The notes below the pieces were generated by a model. It did no database searches. It was given only the letters and a program-made list of their open reading frames with translations, and was not told the origin of the DNA. A stretch of DNA of 64,000 bases, taken from contig DASVBS010000076.1 of assembly GCA_036375715.1 (NCBI GenBank), positions 44,737 through 108,736 of the forward strand, written 5' to 3'. Positions 16,761 to 25,303 of the stretch are shown here, piece by piece; position 1 is the stretch's first letter, and each line of letters starts with the position of its first letter. This DNA is from Longimicrobiaceae bacterium. Lineage in GTDB: Bacteria > Gemmatimonadota > Gemmatimonadetes > Longimicrobiales > Longimicrobiaceae. The position numbers were made by a program, and so were the translations under genes.

Positions 16761-18251
16761 CTAGAGGCTCCAGCCCTGGCGGTACTCCCGCTTCAGGTAC
16801 TGGTTGGCCTCCGGCTTGTTCGTGACGGACATCGAGGCGGCATCGTATTCGATCTTGACGCCCTGCCCGGTGCGCAGCGCCACGAGCCCCAACAGCATGG
16901 TCTCCGTCAGCCGGGCAGCGTAGTCGAACGGCGAGGTAGCCTCACCGTTCCCCATCGCCGCGTTGGCCCAGTTCATCTCGTGGCTCATGCCGACGCGCGG
17001 ATAGGTCTCAGGCACCCGATCCGCCTCCTCACGCAGGCTCAGCGGGAAGATCTGCGGGTTTTCGCCGTACGTCTCGTGCATGAGGATGCCGCGCTCGCCA
17101 ACGAAGATGACGCCGCCACCCCGCTCCAGCGGAACGTCCTCGGGCAGCACCTCGGGACGCGGCGGCATGAGCCCACCGTCGTACCAGGTCATCTTCACCG
17201 GCGGCTGATCGCCGCGCGCCGCGAACTCGTAGTGTACCAGCGTCGCCAGCGGATAGGTCGCCGGCGTGTCGTCGACGTCGGGCCCCCAAGGGGTGGAGGT
17301 CGCCTCGATGGTGGTCGGCAGATCCAGCTTGAGCGCCCAGAACGGATGATCGATCAGGTGCGCACCCATGTCGCCGAGCGCGCCGACCCCCCAGTCCACC
17401 CAGCCACGCCAGTTGAACGGATGGTAGACCGGGTGATACTCCACGAAGGGCGATGGCCCGATGAAGACGTCCCAGTCCAGCCCTTCCGGCATCGGGAAGC
17501 TGCCCGCCATGGCCGCGGCGAACTGCGGGTTGAGATTGCGCGCGCCCCAGTTGCCCAGGTCCTCGCCGGCGAGCTCGCGCGTCGGACGGGGAACACCCTG
17601 TGGCCAGATGGGCCGGTTGGTCCAGACATGAACCTCCCGAACGGGCCCCAGCACACCGGCTTCGATCCACTCGTTCACCCGTCGAGCCGTATCCGAGGAG
17701 TGACCCTGGTTGCCCATCTGGGTGACGACACCGGTGCGACGGGCGGTTTCTTGAAGCACCCGCGCCTCGTGCACCGTGTAAGTGAGCGGCTTCTGCACGT
17801 AGACGTGCTTGCCGAGCTGCATGGCCGCGTTCGCGGCGACTGCGTGGAAATGGTCGGGGGTGGCGACGACCACGGCGTCGATGGCGTCGCCCTGCTCCTC
17901 CAGCATGCGACGGAAGTCGCTGTACTTCTTCGCCTTCTCGTACGCCGCCTTCAACTTCGCACCGACCTCGTTCACCGTGCCGTCGCGGTTCTGGGCGCGG
18001 CCGACGACGTCACGCATCACCCGGTTCATGTCGACGTCCGCCAGGGCGACGATGTTCTGCCCTCCGGCGACCAGGTTGTAAGCGTTGCTCATCCCCATTC
18101 CGCCCGCGCCGATCATGGCGACGTTGAGTGTGTCGCTCGGCGCTACGAAGCCGGGTCCACCCAGCACGTGTCGCGGGACGATGGTGAAGCCCAGGGCAGT
18201 CTTCGCCATCCCCGACACGAACGAGCGACGCGTCATCGGGTCGTTTTGCAT
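16761..18251 (-). CDS. Gfo/Idh/MocA family oxidoreductase, Tat-exported
   Basis: A 496-residue protein, the longest of the four paralogues. Tat signal [20 protein letters not shown] begins at about residue 6. The Rossmann loop is [14 protein letters not shown], and the EKP motif is altered to QKP in [12 protein letters not shown] at about residue 145. The substrate domain includes [20 protein letters not shown], typical of exported dehydrogenases of this subfamily. GGAGAAG lies about seven bases before ATG 18251. Likely periplasmic sugar oxidation with tightly bound cofactor. It faces the ApbE gene tail to tail and lies downstream of the SusC/SusD pair. Confidence 0.92.
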   Translation of the reverse strand: MQNDPMTRRSFVSGMAKTALGFTIVPRHVLGGPGFVAPSDTLNVAMIGAGGMGMSNAYNLVAGGQNIVALADVDMNRVMRDVVGRAQNRDGTVNEVGAKLKAAYEKAKKYSDFRRMLEEQGDAIDAVVVATPDHFHAVAANAAMQLGKHVYVQKPLTYTVHEARVLQETARRTGVVTQMGNQGHSSDTARRVNEWIEAGVLGPVREVHVWTNRPIWPQGVPRPTRELAGEDLGNWGARNLNPQFAAAMAGSFPMPEGLDWDVFIGPSPFVEYHPVYHPFNWRGWVDWGVGALGDMGAHLIDHPFWALKLDLPTTIEATSTPWGPDVDDTPATYPLATLVHYEFAARGDQPPVKMTWYDGGLMPPRPEVLPEDVPLERGGGVIFVGERGILMHETYGENPQIFPLSLREEADRVPETYPRVGMSHEMNWANAAMGNGEATSPFDYAARLTETMLLGLVALRTGQGVKIEYDAASMSVTNKPEANQYLKREYRQGWSL

Positions 18252-18563
18252 TTTGCGCTTCTCCGCTGTGATTGAGGGAGCCCCCACCGGCTTGCAGCCT
18301 CCGTCGATCGCCGGAGTGCGGCGGACGGGCGAGGGCGGTGAGAATCACTGACCGAAGTTCGAACGGCGCTGTCACCTCCGGCGGAGCGCCGCAGCGCGAC
18401 ATCTTGATCGCTCCGCATGACCGCCTGGAAGTAAAGGGCTGGAACTAGGAGGAGCGCCCCGCTCACCGCTCGCCGCGACGAACGGGGCAGCCGTCACAGT
18501 ATACAATGCAGAGTCCCCTGCCGGCCAGTGCGCCGGCAGGGAACGATTCCGCGATGAGCTTGC
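18252..18563. other. Intergenic region (312 bases) with the SusD terminator
   Basis: This region separates the SusD stop from the oxidoreductase start. It contains the hairpin at 18516-18541 and, on the minus strand, a TATACT near 18500-18505 that could be a -10 element, though I see no matching -35. No coding frame is supported. Confidence 0.5.
18516..18541 (-). terminator. Hairpin terminator after susD
   Basis: A ten-base perfect stem (CCCTGCCGGC with GCCGGCAGGG) with a six-base loop, 23 bases past the SusD stop. No clear U run follows, so termination may be partial. Confidence 0.6.
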
Positions 18564-20060
18564 TCAATAGCCGGGGTTCTGCTCGAGCGCGGGGTTCCTC
18601 TCGATCTCCGCGCGGGGGATCGGCAGGAACTTGCGGAACTCCGAGACATCACCGCGCTGCGCAGTCTCCGGGTCGTGCTCGATCAGGGAGTTGGCCCAGT
18701 ATCCGGGCTCCATCGCGTCACGCCGCACGAGGTCCCACCAGCGCTTCCCTTCGTGCGCCAGCTCCCAACCGCGCTCCATGTAGATGTCGTCCCGGGTCAC
18801 CGTGGGGAGGTCGGCCGGCGCGCTCCGCGATTCGCTGCCCGTCCCCTTCCGGGCGCGAGCACGAACCATGTTCACGTACCGGGTGGCCTCCTCTACATTC
18901 CCCATCTCATACTGAGCCTCGGCGTACATCAACAGTGCCTCGGCGTAGCGGTAGAGAGGGAAATCCACGTCGGTCGGACCGCCGATGCCCCGGTTGGTAG
19001 GCCGGTACTTGTAGACGTTTGGCCAGGAGAGCTTGACGAAACCATTGTCGCCGAGGTCGGTGTTGGTGCTCCAACCCTCGGTGCGGTAGTTGACCTCGTG
19101 CCGGTAATCCCCTTCCGGGTAGCTGTTGTAGAACCACTCGGTGGGCTGTCCCAGCACCTCGCACCCACCGCCGCTGCCGAAGCCAAGCTCACGCGGCAGC
19201 CAGTTGCAGCCCACGTTGGTGCTGGTGCGTCCCTCGACGCCGGACGAAGCGACCATCCAGATGACCTCCTGGTTCCCCTTGGTCTCGGGGAGGAAGACGT
19301 CGAGATAGTCGTCCATCAGCCCCCAGTTCGGGTCGTCGATCACCTTCTTGGAGTACTCCGCCAGCTTGTCCCACTGGTCGGTACCTAGCGCGCTCGAACG
19401 CCACTGATAGAGATCGGCGAGGACCATCCGAGCGGCCGCCTTGCTGGCCCGTCCGTGCTGCTCCGGCGTGTCGGGAAGCCCCGCCTCGGCGGCGAGCAGA
19501 TCCTCTTCGATCTGCGCGTGCACCTCGTCGACCGGGCTACGCGCCACCTCGTAGTTCCGGTGGTCCTCCTCGCTCACCAGCAGCGGCACGTCGCCGTACA
19601 TCTTGGTGAGGAGCAGATAGGCGTAGCCCCGGATGAACTTCGCCTCGGCAGCCAGCGCTTCCTTCTCGGCGGGGTCGGGGAACTCGACCTCCTCCATCTT
19701 GGCCAGCGCCAGGTTTGCCCGGTAGATGCTGGTGTAGAGGCCGTTCCACGGCGCCTCCGCGCTCGAGGTCGTCGGCTCCCAGAGTAGCAGGCCCGGGTGG
19801 TAGGTGCCGTAGTTGGGCTCGTCCGGGTGGATGCGGACGTGGTCGGACGCCAGCTCCACGTCGATGACGAGCTGCCACTCCCAGACGTCGCCCCGGGTGA
19901 TCGGTTGATAGGCGGAAAGGACCGCCGTCTCGATCTGATCGGGAGTCTTGTAATAGCTGTCGTCCGTAAGGAAATCCTTCGGATTTTCCGTCAGCATGTC
20001 GTCGCACGCACCAACGGTGAGCGCCAGCGCCACCGGGGCGGCCATCAACCATTTATTCAT
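18564..20060 (-). CDS. susD: SusD/RagB outer-membrane nutrient-binding lipoprotein
   Basis: A 498-residue lipoprotein with signal MNKWLMAAPVALALTVGAC. SusD features are clear: FLTDDSYYKTPDQIETAVLSAYQPI at the N-terminus, EAKFIRGYAYLLLTKMYGDVPLL in the TPR-like region, YRYAEALLMYAEAQYEMGNV, ERGWELAHEGKRWWDLVR and the C-terminal FLPIPRAEIERNPALEQNPGY. SusD caps the SusC channel and captures oligosaccharides or other large nutrients at the cell surface. It lies 78 bases after the SusC stop, the usual pair order. An upstream Arg-rich extension was dropped in favour of the signal-peptide start. Confidence 0.96.
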   Translation of the reverse strand: MNKWLMAAPVALALTVGACDDMLTENPKDFLTDDSYYKTPDQIETAVLSAYQPITRGDVWEWQLVIDVELASDHVRIHPDEPNYGTYHPGLLLWEPTTSSAEAPWNGLYTSIYRANLALAKMEEVEFPDPAEKEALAAEAKFIRGYAYLLLTKMYGDVPLLVSEEDHRNYEVARSPVDEVHAQIEEDLLAAEAGLPDTPEQHGRASKAAARMVLADLYQWRSSALGTDQWDKLAEYSKKVIDDPNWGLMDDYLDVFLPETKGNQEVIWMVASSGVEGRTSTNVGCNWLPRELGFGSGGGCEVLGQPTEWFYNSYPEGDYRHEVNYRTEGWSTNTDLGDNGFVKLSWPNVYKYRPTNRGIGGPTDVDFPLYRYAEALLMYAEAQYEMGNVEEATRYVNMVRARARKGTGSESRSAPADLPTVTRDDIYMERGWELAHEGKRWWDLVRRDAMEPGYWANSLIEHDPETAQRGDVSEFRKFLPIPRAEIERNPALEQNPGY

Positions 20061-20138
20061 AGCCGGTTCGATCTCAATTCGTGAACGAGGACGCCCGCGG
20101 ACCAGCGGCATTCGCCGCCGTCCGGACCGCCCCACGGA

Positions 20139-23100
20139 TCAGAAGGTGATGTTGGCGCCGATGTTCCACGTGCGGGCACGCGGGTAAGCGCCGGAGTCGA
20201 CGCCCCGCAGCCGCGAATCGCCGCCGATGCTGTTCACCTCGGGATCGAAGCCCGTGTAATCCGTGAGCACGAAGAGGTTCTGACCGGTCAGATAGAGCTC
20301 CGCGCTGCTCACCCCCGGCAGCAGCCGCTCGGGGAGCTGATAGCCCAACGTCAGATTCGACAGCCGCAGGTACGACCCGTCCTCGATGTAGGCCCCGTAG
20401 AGACGACGCGGACGGGCGTTGTTGGCGCGCGGAATGTCGGTGTCGGTGTTCTCCGGCGTCCAGCGATCGAGCACCCGCTCCGACTCGTTCAGGAACCCGG
20501 TCGCGCTCTCCGTGAAGACGCGCGAGACGTTGGCGACCTCGTTGCCGTACGAGAAGGTGAAGAACGCGTCCAGGCGCACCGGCCCCCAGGTGAAGTTGTT
20601 GGAAAACCCGCCGTAGAAGTCCGGATCGGCGTAACCCAGGATGGTGCGATCGTCGGCGTTGATCACGCCGTCGCCGTTCTGGTCCACCAACTTGTACTCA
20701 CCCGGCGTGCACTCGTCCGAGTTGTTGAGATAGCATTCGTCACCCTCCTGCCACAGACCGTCGGTCTCGTAGCCGTAGAAGGTGCCAAGCGGCTCCCCGA
20801 CCTTCACGATGTGGCTCTGCCCGCCGTCCAGGAACCAGCCGTAGCGCGAGCCACCGGGGTAGATGTAGTCCACCCCGCCGAGGTCGGTGACCTCGTTGCG
20901 GTTCACCGAGACGTTCAGCGTGCTGCGCCAGTTGAAGCTGGGCGTGGTCACGTTGACCGTGCTCAGGCCCACCTCGAAGCCCCGGTTCTCGACCTCACCG
21001 AGGTTGCGAAGCTGGTTGACATAGCCCGATGTCCGCGGCAGGTCGACCCAGAGGAGCAGGTCGCTCGTGGTAGAGCGATACGCGTCCAGGGTCAGGGCGA
21101 TGCGGTTGTCCAGGAATGCCATGTCCAGACCCACGTTGAACTGCTGCTGCTTCTCCCACTTCAGGTCCGGATTCGGCGCCGAGCTGGAGGGGCGCAGCGT
21201 GACCACCTCGTCGTTGATGCCGATGCCGACGAACTCGGTGGACAGGCGAGACAGCGACTGATACTGCGCGACGGCCTGGCTGCCCGTGACGCCGTAGCTG
21301 AGACGCAGCTTCAGCTCGTCGAAAAGGGTCTGATCCTGCATGAAGGGCTCGTCCACGATCCGCCAGGCGAAAGCGGCGGAGGGGAAGAAGGCCCACTTGT
21401 TGTTCGCGCCGAAGCGGCTGGAACCGTCACGCCGCCCGGTGAGGGTGAAGAGGTAGCGGTCGAGGAGATTGTAGTTGATGCGGCCCAGCGTCGAGATCAG
21501 GGTCCAGTCGCTGTAGCCAGTGTCGACGCCGCGGTTCCCGGCTCCCGCGCCGAGGTCGTGCCAGGCGATCTCGTCGGTCGGGAAGCCCTGCCCCTCGGAC
21601 CACGAGGACTCACTCTGGTACGTCTGGACGGAGAAGCCGCCCAGCACCTCCAGCGAGCCCGCTCCGACCTCACGCCGGTAGGTCGCGGTGTTCTCGCTGG
21701 TGAGCTGCCGGTCGTATCCGTCTCCCATCGCGGCCACACCGTTCGCCCCGTCACCGGGGGCGATGGTGCTGGGCGCGAAGTACGGGTTGCGCCAGAAGTG
21801 CGCGTTGATGCCCGCAGTGGTCTTCAGTACGAGGTTGTCGAGCAGGTCGTACTCAGCGTAGACGTTTCCGATGCCGCGGTACTCGTTCCGGACGTCCACG
21901 ATTTCCATCATGTTCGCCAGCGGATTTTCCAGCTGCTCGCCGAGTACCGCCCGCTTGTTCCAGTTGCCGTCTTCGTCCTTCGGGGCCAGCGAGGGGTCGA
22001 AGTTGATCGCCGCCAGGATTCCGCGGGCGCTCGCCCCGATACCGCCGTTCTCCGACCGGTTGATCGCCTGGTGCACCCGGGCGAAGCTCAGGCTCGTGCC
22101 GGTGCGGAAGCGGCTGCTCATGTTCCGATCGAGGTTGAACCGCAGGCCGTAGCGCTCGAACCCGGTGTTGACGAGAATTCCCTCCTGGTCGACGTAGTTC
22201 CCGGAGATCAGGTAGCGGGTACGCTCATCGCCGCCCGTAAGGGTGATGGAGTGGCTCTGCTGTGGCGCCCGCTGCGTCATCAGATCGACGTAGTTGTACG
22301 TCTGCGCCGAAGCGATCTGCTCCTGCGTATAGCGGGGTTCCCGCCCGATGTTGGTGTACGCCTCGTTCACCAGCTCCATGTACTGCGGAGCCGTGAGCGG
22401 GTTGATCGTCTTACTGATCTCCTGCCACCCGTAGCTCGTCTCGACCCGCACCTGGTCGGCGCCGGACTGCCCGCGCTTGGTGGTGATCAGGATCACGCCG
22501 TTGGCGGCTCGCGAGCCGTAGATCGCGGTGGCGCTCGCGTCCTTCAGGATCTGGATCGACTCGATGTCGTTCGGGTTGATCTCGTTGAGCGGGTTGTAGG
22601 TGGGGTCCTCCGAGTTAGTCCCCTGCACGGCCGGGATGCCGTCGATGACGTAGAGCGGCTCGCTGTTGGCGCTGATCGAGTTCGTGCCTCGGATCCGCAC
22701 GCTCGAGCCCGCGCCCGGCACGCCGGAGTTCGTCACCACCTGCACGCCGGGAGCCTTCCCCTGCAGCGCGTTGGAGACCGCCGTAACCGGGGTGGCTTCG
22801 GTCAGCACGTCCTCGCCCGACACGGAAGCGACCGCCCCGGTAAGGTTGCGCTGGCTGGTCGTGCCGTACCCGATCGCCACGATCCCTTCCAGCTCCACCG
22901 CGGCAGCCGACAGCGTCAGGTTGGCCGTAGCGGTCGCGCCGGCTTGCACGGTCACCGTCTGCGTCGCCTCACCGTACCCGAGCATGGTGGCTCGCACGGT
23001 GTGCGTTCCGGCCGGCACGCCCTCGAGTGTGTACCGGCCGTCAGGTCCCGTCAGCGCTGCGGCTCCCGTCCCGACGACGGTCACACTGGCCCCACTGAGC

Positions 23101-23213
23101 GGGGCCCCCGCATCGCTGCTCACGGTACCGCTGATCGCACCTGTCGCCTGCGACCAGCCTGCTCGGGGTAGCCCGAGCAGTACTGCGCACAACAGAACTG
23201 AGGTCCATCTCAT
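20139..23213 (-). CDS. susC: SusC/RagA TonB-dependent outer-membrane transporter
   Basis: A 1024-residue protein. A signal peptide (to about residue 22) is followed by a carboxypeptidase-regulatory-like beta domain (about 25-105, AISGTVSSDAGAPLSGASV), then a plug domain with the SusC signature IQILKDASATAIYGSRAANG at about residue 225, and a TonB-dependent beta-barrel ending ARTWNIGANITF with a C-terminal aromatic. It imports large substrates with its SusD lid using TonB energy. There is no N-terminal STN domain, so no direct anti-sigma signalling is expected. GGAGAG lies six bases before the ATG. It heads the SusC/SusD pair after a 368-base non-coding stretch. Confidence 0.97.
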   Translation of the reverse strand: MRWTSVLLCAVLLGLPRAGWSQATGAISGTVSSDAGAPLSGASVTVVGTGAAALTGPDGRYTLEGVPAGTHTVRATMLGYGEATQTVTVQAGATATANLTLSAAAVELEGIVAIGYGTTSQRNLTGAVASVSGEDVLTEATPVTAVSNALQGKAPGVQVVTNSGVPGAGSSVRIRGTNSISANSEPLYVIDGIPAVQGTNSEDPTYNPLNEINPNDIESIQILKDASATAIYGSRAANGVILITTKRGQSGADQVRVETSYGWQEISKTINPLTAPQYMELVNEAYTNIGREPRYTQEQIASAQTYNYVDLMTQRAPQQSHSITLTGGDERTRYLISGNYVDQEGILVNTGFERYGLRFNLDRNMSSRFRTGTSLSFARVHQAINRSENGGIGASARGILAAINFDPSLAPKDEDGNWNKRAVLGEQLENPLANMMEIVDVRNEYRGIGNVYAEYDLLDNLVLKTTAGINAHFWRNPYFAPSTIAPGDGANGVAAMGDGYDRQLTSENTATYRREVGAGSLEVLGGFSVQTYQSESSWSEGQGFPTDEIAWHDLGAGAGNRGVDTGYSDWTLISTLGRINYNLLDRYLFTLTGRRDGSSRFGANNKWAFFPSAAFAWRIVDEPFMQDQTLFDELKLRLSYGVTGSQAVAQYQSLSRLSTEFVGIGINDEVVTLRPSSSAPNPDLKWEKQQQFNVGLDMAFLDNRIALTLDAYRSTTSDLLLWVDLPRTSGYVNQLRNLGEVENRGFEVGLSTVNVTTPSFNWRSTLNVSVNRNEVTDLGGVDYIYPGGSRYGWFLDGGQSHIVKVGEPLGTFYGYETDGLWQEGDECYLNNSDECTPGEYKLVDQNGDGVINADDRTILGYADPDFYGGFSNNFTWGPVRLDAFFTFSYGNEVANVSRVFTESATGFLNESERVLDRWTPENTDTDIPRANNARPRRLYGAYIEDGSYLRLSNLTLGYQLPERLLPGVSSAELYLTGQNLFVLTDYTGFDPEVNSIGGDSRLRGVDSGAYPRARTWNIGANITF

Positions 23214-23483
23214 GCTGCGCTCTCCGGATGGATGGCAATTGCGGCAGCCCCCGATGTGGGACTGCCCTGAGCGGGCCGCCGGTCGGAGCGAGTCGGAGGG
23301 TGACCCGGCGGGGCCCGCCAGAAATCGGCGTGAAATAGAGTGTTATCTGACTATTAGACGCACATCGTGCAGCGGGGTCACGAGCAGACCCCAAGTAGCC
23401 CACGGCCTTACCAGTAGACGTTCTTCCCTGTTGTGTCAAATACTGCAGCGCAGGCTTCTTCGTAGATGTCGATACAACGAATA

Positions 23484-23510
23484 AGCGCGGCGATCGATGA
23501 CCGCCGCGCT
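23484..23510 (-). terminator. Second of two tandem hairpins after the TIM-barrel gene
   Basis: A nine-base perfect stem (AGCGCGGCG with CGCCGCGCT) and a nine-base loop, directly downstream of the stronger hairpin at 23520-23548 on the minus strand. Confidence 0.45.
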
Positions 23511-23519
23511 CTCAAAGGA

Positions 23520-23548
23520 ACGGGGCCCGCGAGAGAGACGGGCCCCGT
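23520..23548 (-). terminator. Hairpin terminator after the TIM-barrel gene
   Basis: A ten-base perfect stem (ACGGGGCCCG with CGGGCCCCGT), a nine-base loop, and TTCCTTT following on the minus strand. It lies 33 bases after the stop at 23582. Confidence 0.7.
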
Positions 23549-23581
23549 TTGCCTCAGCTATGCTGGAACGATGCTCGGGAA

Positions 23582-24544
23582 CTATGCCTGGGAACGGTAT
23601 TCGGGAGTGAGCTCCTCCCGGACCCGCTCGAGCAGGCGTTTAGTGGCGAGGATCCCCTCCTCTTCGGGGATTTCCCCTTCGTACTCGATGCCGACGAAGC
23701 CGCGGTAGCCGGCATCCAGGACGATGCGCAGCATCCGGCGGTAGTCGATCTCGACCTCGTTCCCTTCCGCGTCGAACGCGTGTGACTTCGCGGACACTCC
23801 CTTGGCGTACGGCATCAGCTCCTGGACGCCCTGGTAGCGGTCGTACCACTCCTCCGGCTGTCCGTTTCCGCCGGAGAGGCGGAAGTTACCGAAGTCGGGG
23901 AGGGTGCCCACCGTCGGCATGTCCACCCGCTGGATCACCGCCGCCAGCCACTTGCCGTTGCTGGAGAGCCCCCCGTGGTTTTCGACGATCACGTTGATCC
24001 CCTGCTCCGCCCCGTACTCGCCGAGCCGGCGCAGACCGTCGGCCGCGAGCGCCAGCTGCTCGTCGTAGCTGCCGCGACTGGCGGCGTTCACGCGGATGGA
24101 GTGACACCCCAGGAAGCGCGCGGCATCGACCCACTTGTAGTGGTTCTCCACAGCCTCCGTGCGGCGGGCGTCATCAGGGTCGCCGAGCATCCCCTCGTTG
24201 TCGCACATGATGAGCACGTTACGGACTCCGGCGTCCTCGGCCCGCTGCTTCATCTCCCCGAGGTACGCCATGTCCCGGGCCTTGTCCATGAAGAACTGGT
24301 TGACATACTCCACGGCTCCGATGCCGAAGCGCGAGCGGGCGAGCCCGGCGAAGTCGAGGTTGTCCAGTTGCCCCGCACGCAGGGAGCGGTGCAGGGACCA
24401 CTGCGCCAGAGAGATGTCGAACAGCGGCCCGGAGGCCGCGCTCTCCGCGGCTCCGCTCGCGCAGCTCATGGAAGACACCATGCTGCCGCCCAGAAGCACG
24501 GCGGCACTCGAACGGATGAATTCACGGCGATTGACCTCGGACAT
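23582..24544 (-). CDS. Sugar phosphate isomerase/epimerase-type TIM barrel, Tat-exported
   Basis: A 320-residue protein starting [21 protein letters not shown], a Tat signal. The barrel carries [78 protein letters not shown] and FVGIEYEGE, whose Glu, Asp, His and Glu are the expected metal ligands. It is one of four such barrels in the locus and differs from the others in loop lengths. It lies downstream of the cytochrome c gene and is followed by two hairpins. Likely an epimerase or lyase of an oxidised sugar; substrate unknown. Confidence 0.9.
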   Translation of the reverse strand: MSEVNRREFIRSSAAVLLGGSMVSSMSCASGAAESAASGPLFDISLAQWSLHRSLRAGQLDNLDFAGLARSRFGIGAVEYVNQFFMDKARDMAYLGEMKQRAEDAGVRNVLIMCDNEGMLGDPDDARRTEAVENHYKWVDAARFLGCHSIRVNAASRGSYDEQLALAADGLRRLGEYGAEQGINVIVENHGGLSSNGKWLAAVIQRVDMPTVGTLPDFGNFRLSGGNGQPEEWYDRYQGVQELMPYAKGVSAKSHAFDAEGNEVEIDYRRMLRIVLDAGYRGFVGIEYEGEIPEEEGILATKRLLERVREELTPEYRSQA

Positions 24545-24661
24545 GGGTGGAGTGGCTCCGGTGAGGTGAAGCGATCGGCGGCCTGGGTAGCCGCAGCGGT
24601 GAGAACTCTCTCCCAGCCGGGAGAAGAAAGGGCGCGGCTCCGGGCCGCGCCCCACGGCAAT

Positions 24662-25135
24662 CTACTTGGCAGCCAGCTCCTGCGCCGTCCACGGCGTCTT
24701 CCGGGAGGCAAACTCCTTCCGGATCGCCGCCACCACCTCCGGCGTCACCGGGCTGGCCTCGTTGCCGAAGTTACTGCGGACGTAGGTCGCGACCGCGGCA
24801 ACTTCCTGATCGTTTAAGCCCCCGCCCCAAGGCGGCATCATGCCCGCGTAGACCTCGCCCCCGACGTCGATCTCGCCCGTCAGCCCGTGAAGGATGATCT
24901 TGACCAGCCGAGCCGGGTCCCCCGTGACCCACTCGCTCTCCGCGAGGGGCGGGAAGGCACCAGGAACTCCCTGTCCGTTAGCCTGGTGGCACGAAGCGCA
25001 CACCGTTGCGAACACCTTCGCTCCATCCGCCTGAGCCTCCGCCCGCGTCGTTGCGAAAGCCAGAGCTGCCAGAGCGATCACCAGCGTCCCTCCCCATTGC
25101 CGCAACGGAGAGGCTCCTGCACTCAGCTTCAACAC
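24662..25135 (-). CDS. Periplasmic c-type cytochrome (single heme)
   Basis: A 157-residue protein with a signal peptide ending near RAEAQA, the heme motif CASCH at about residues 46-50, and a methionine-ligand region GMMPPWGGGLNDQEVAAVATYVRSNF typical of class I cytochromes attached to sugar and alcohol dehydrogenases. GTG start at 25135 with GGGAGG about five bases upstream; the longer frame adds 25 unlikely residues. It is the next gene downstream of the fusion containing a PQQ-type dehydrogenase domain, so it is a natural electron acceptor for it. That link is inference. Confidence 0.93.
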   Translation of the reverse strand: MLKLSAGASPLRQWGGTLVIALAALAFATTRAEAQADGAKVFATVCASCHQANGQGVPGAFPPLAESEWVTGDPARLVKIILHGLTGEIDVGGEVYAGMMPPWGGGLNDQEVAAVATYVRSNFGNEASPVTPEVVAAIRKEFASRKTPWTAQELAAK

Positions 25136-25303
25136 TAAATCCTCCCGAGGTGAATCAGGTTCGACGACGCCCCGCGGTTCAAGAGGAGCGGCAGGACAGA
25201 GCCGGGGCACGAACCCTCCGGAAGCACCTCGGGTGGGTGCCTCCGGAGCCCCGGCCGCGCTCCCCTTGTAGTCCCGCGGTACGGCGAGTGTTCCGATGAC
25301 GGT

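Larger units (their letters stand above)
23214..23581. other. Intergenic region (368 bases) upstream of susC
   Basis: It holds two tandem hairpins near 23484-23548 that end the upstream TIM-barrel gene, and an A/T-richer patch near 23330-23360 where the susC promoter may lie. I could not assign -10 and -35 boxes with confidence. No coding frame is supported. Confidence 0.5.

Noticed and set aside
20811..23171. A 786-codon open frame on the plus strand across susC
   Set aside because: It is the antisense shadow of a well-supported SusC gene. High GC at third positions keeps the opposite frame open; the translation has no domain, is rich in Arg, Val and Asp, and lacks a ribosome binding site.
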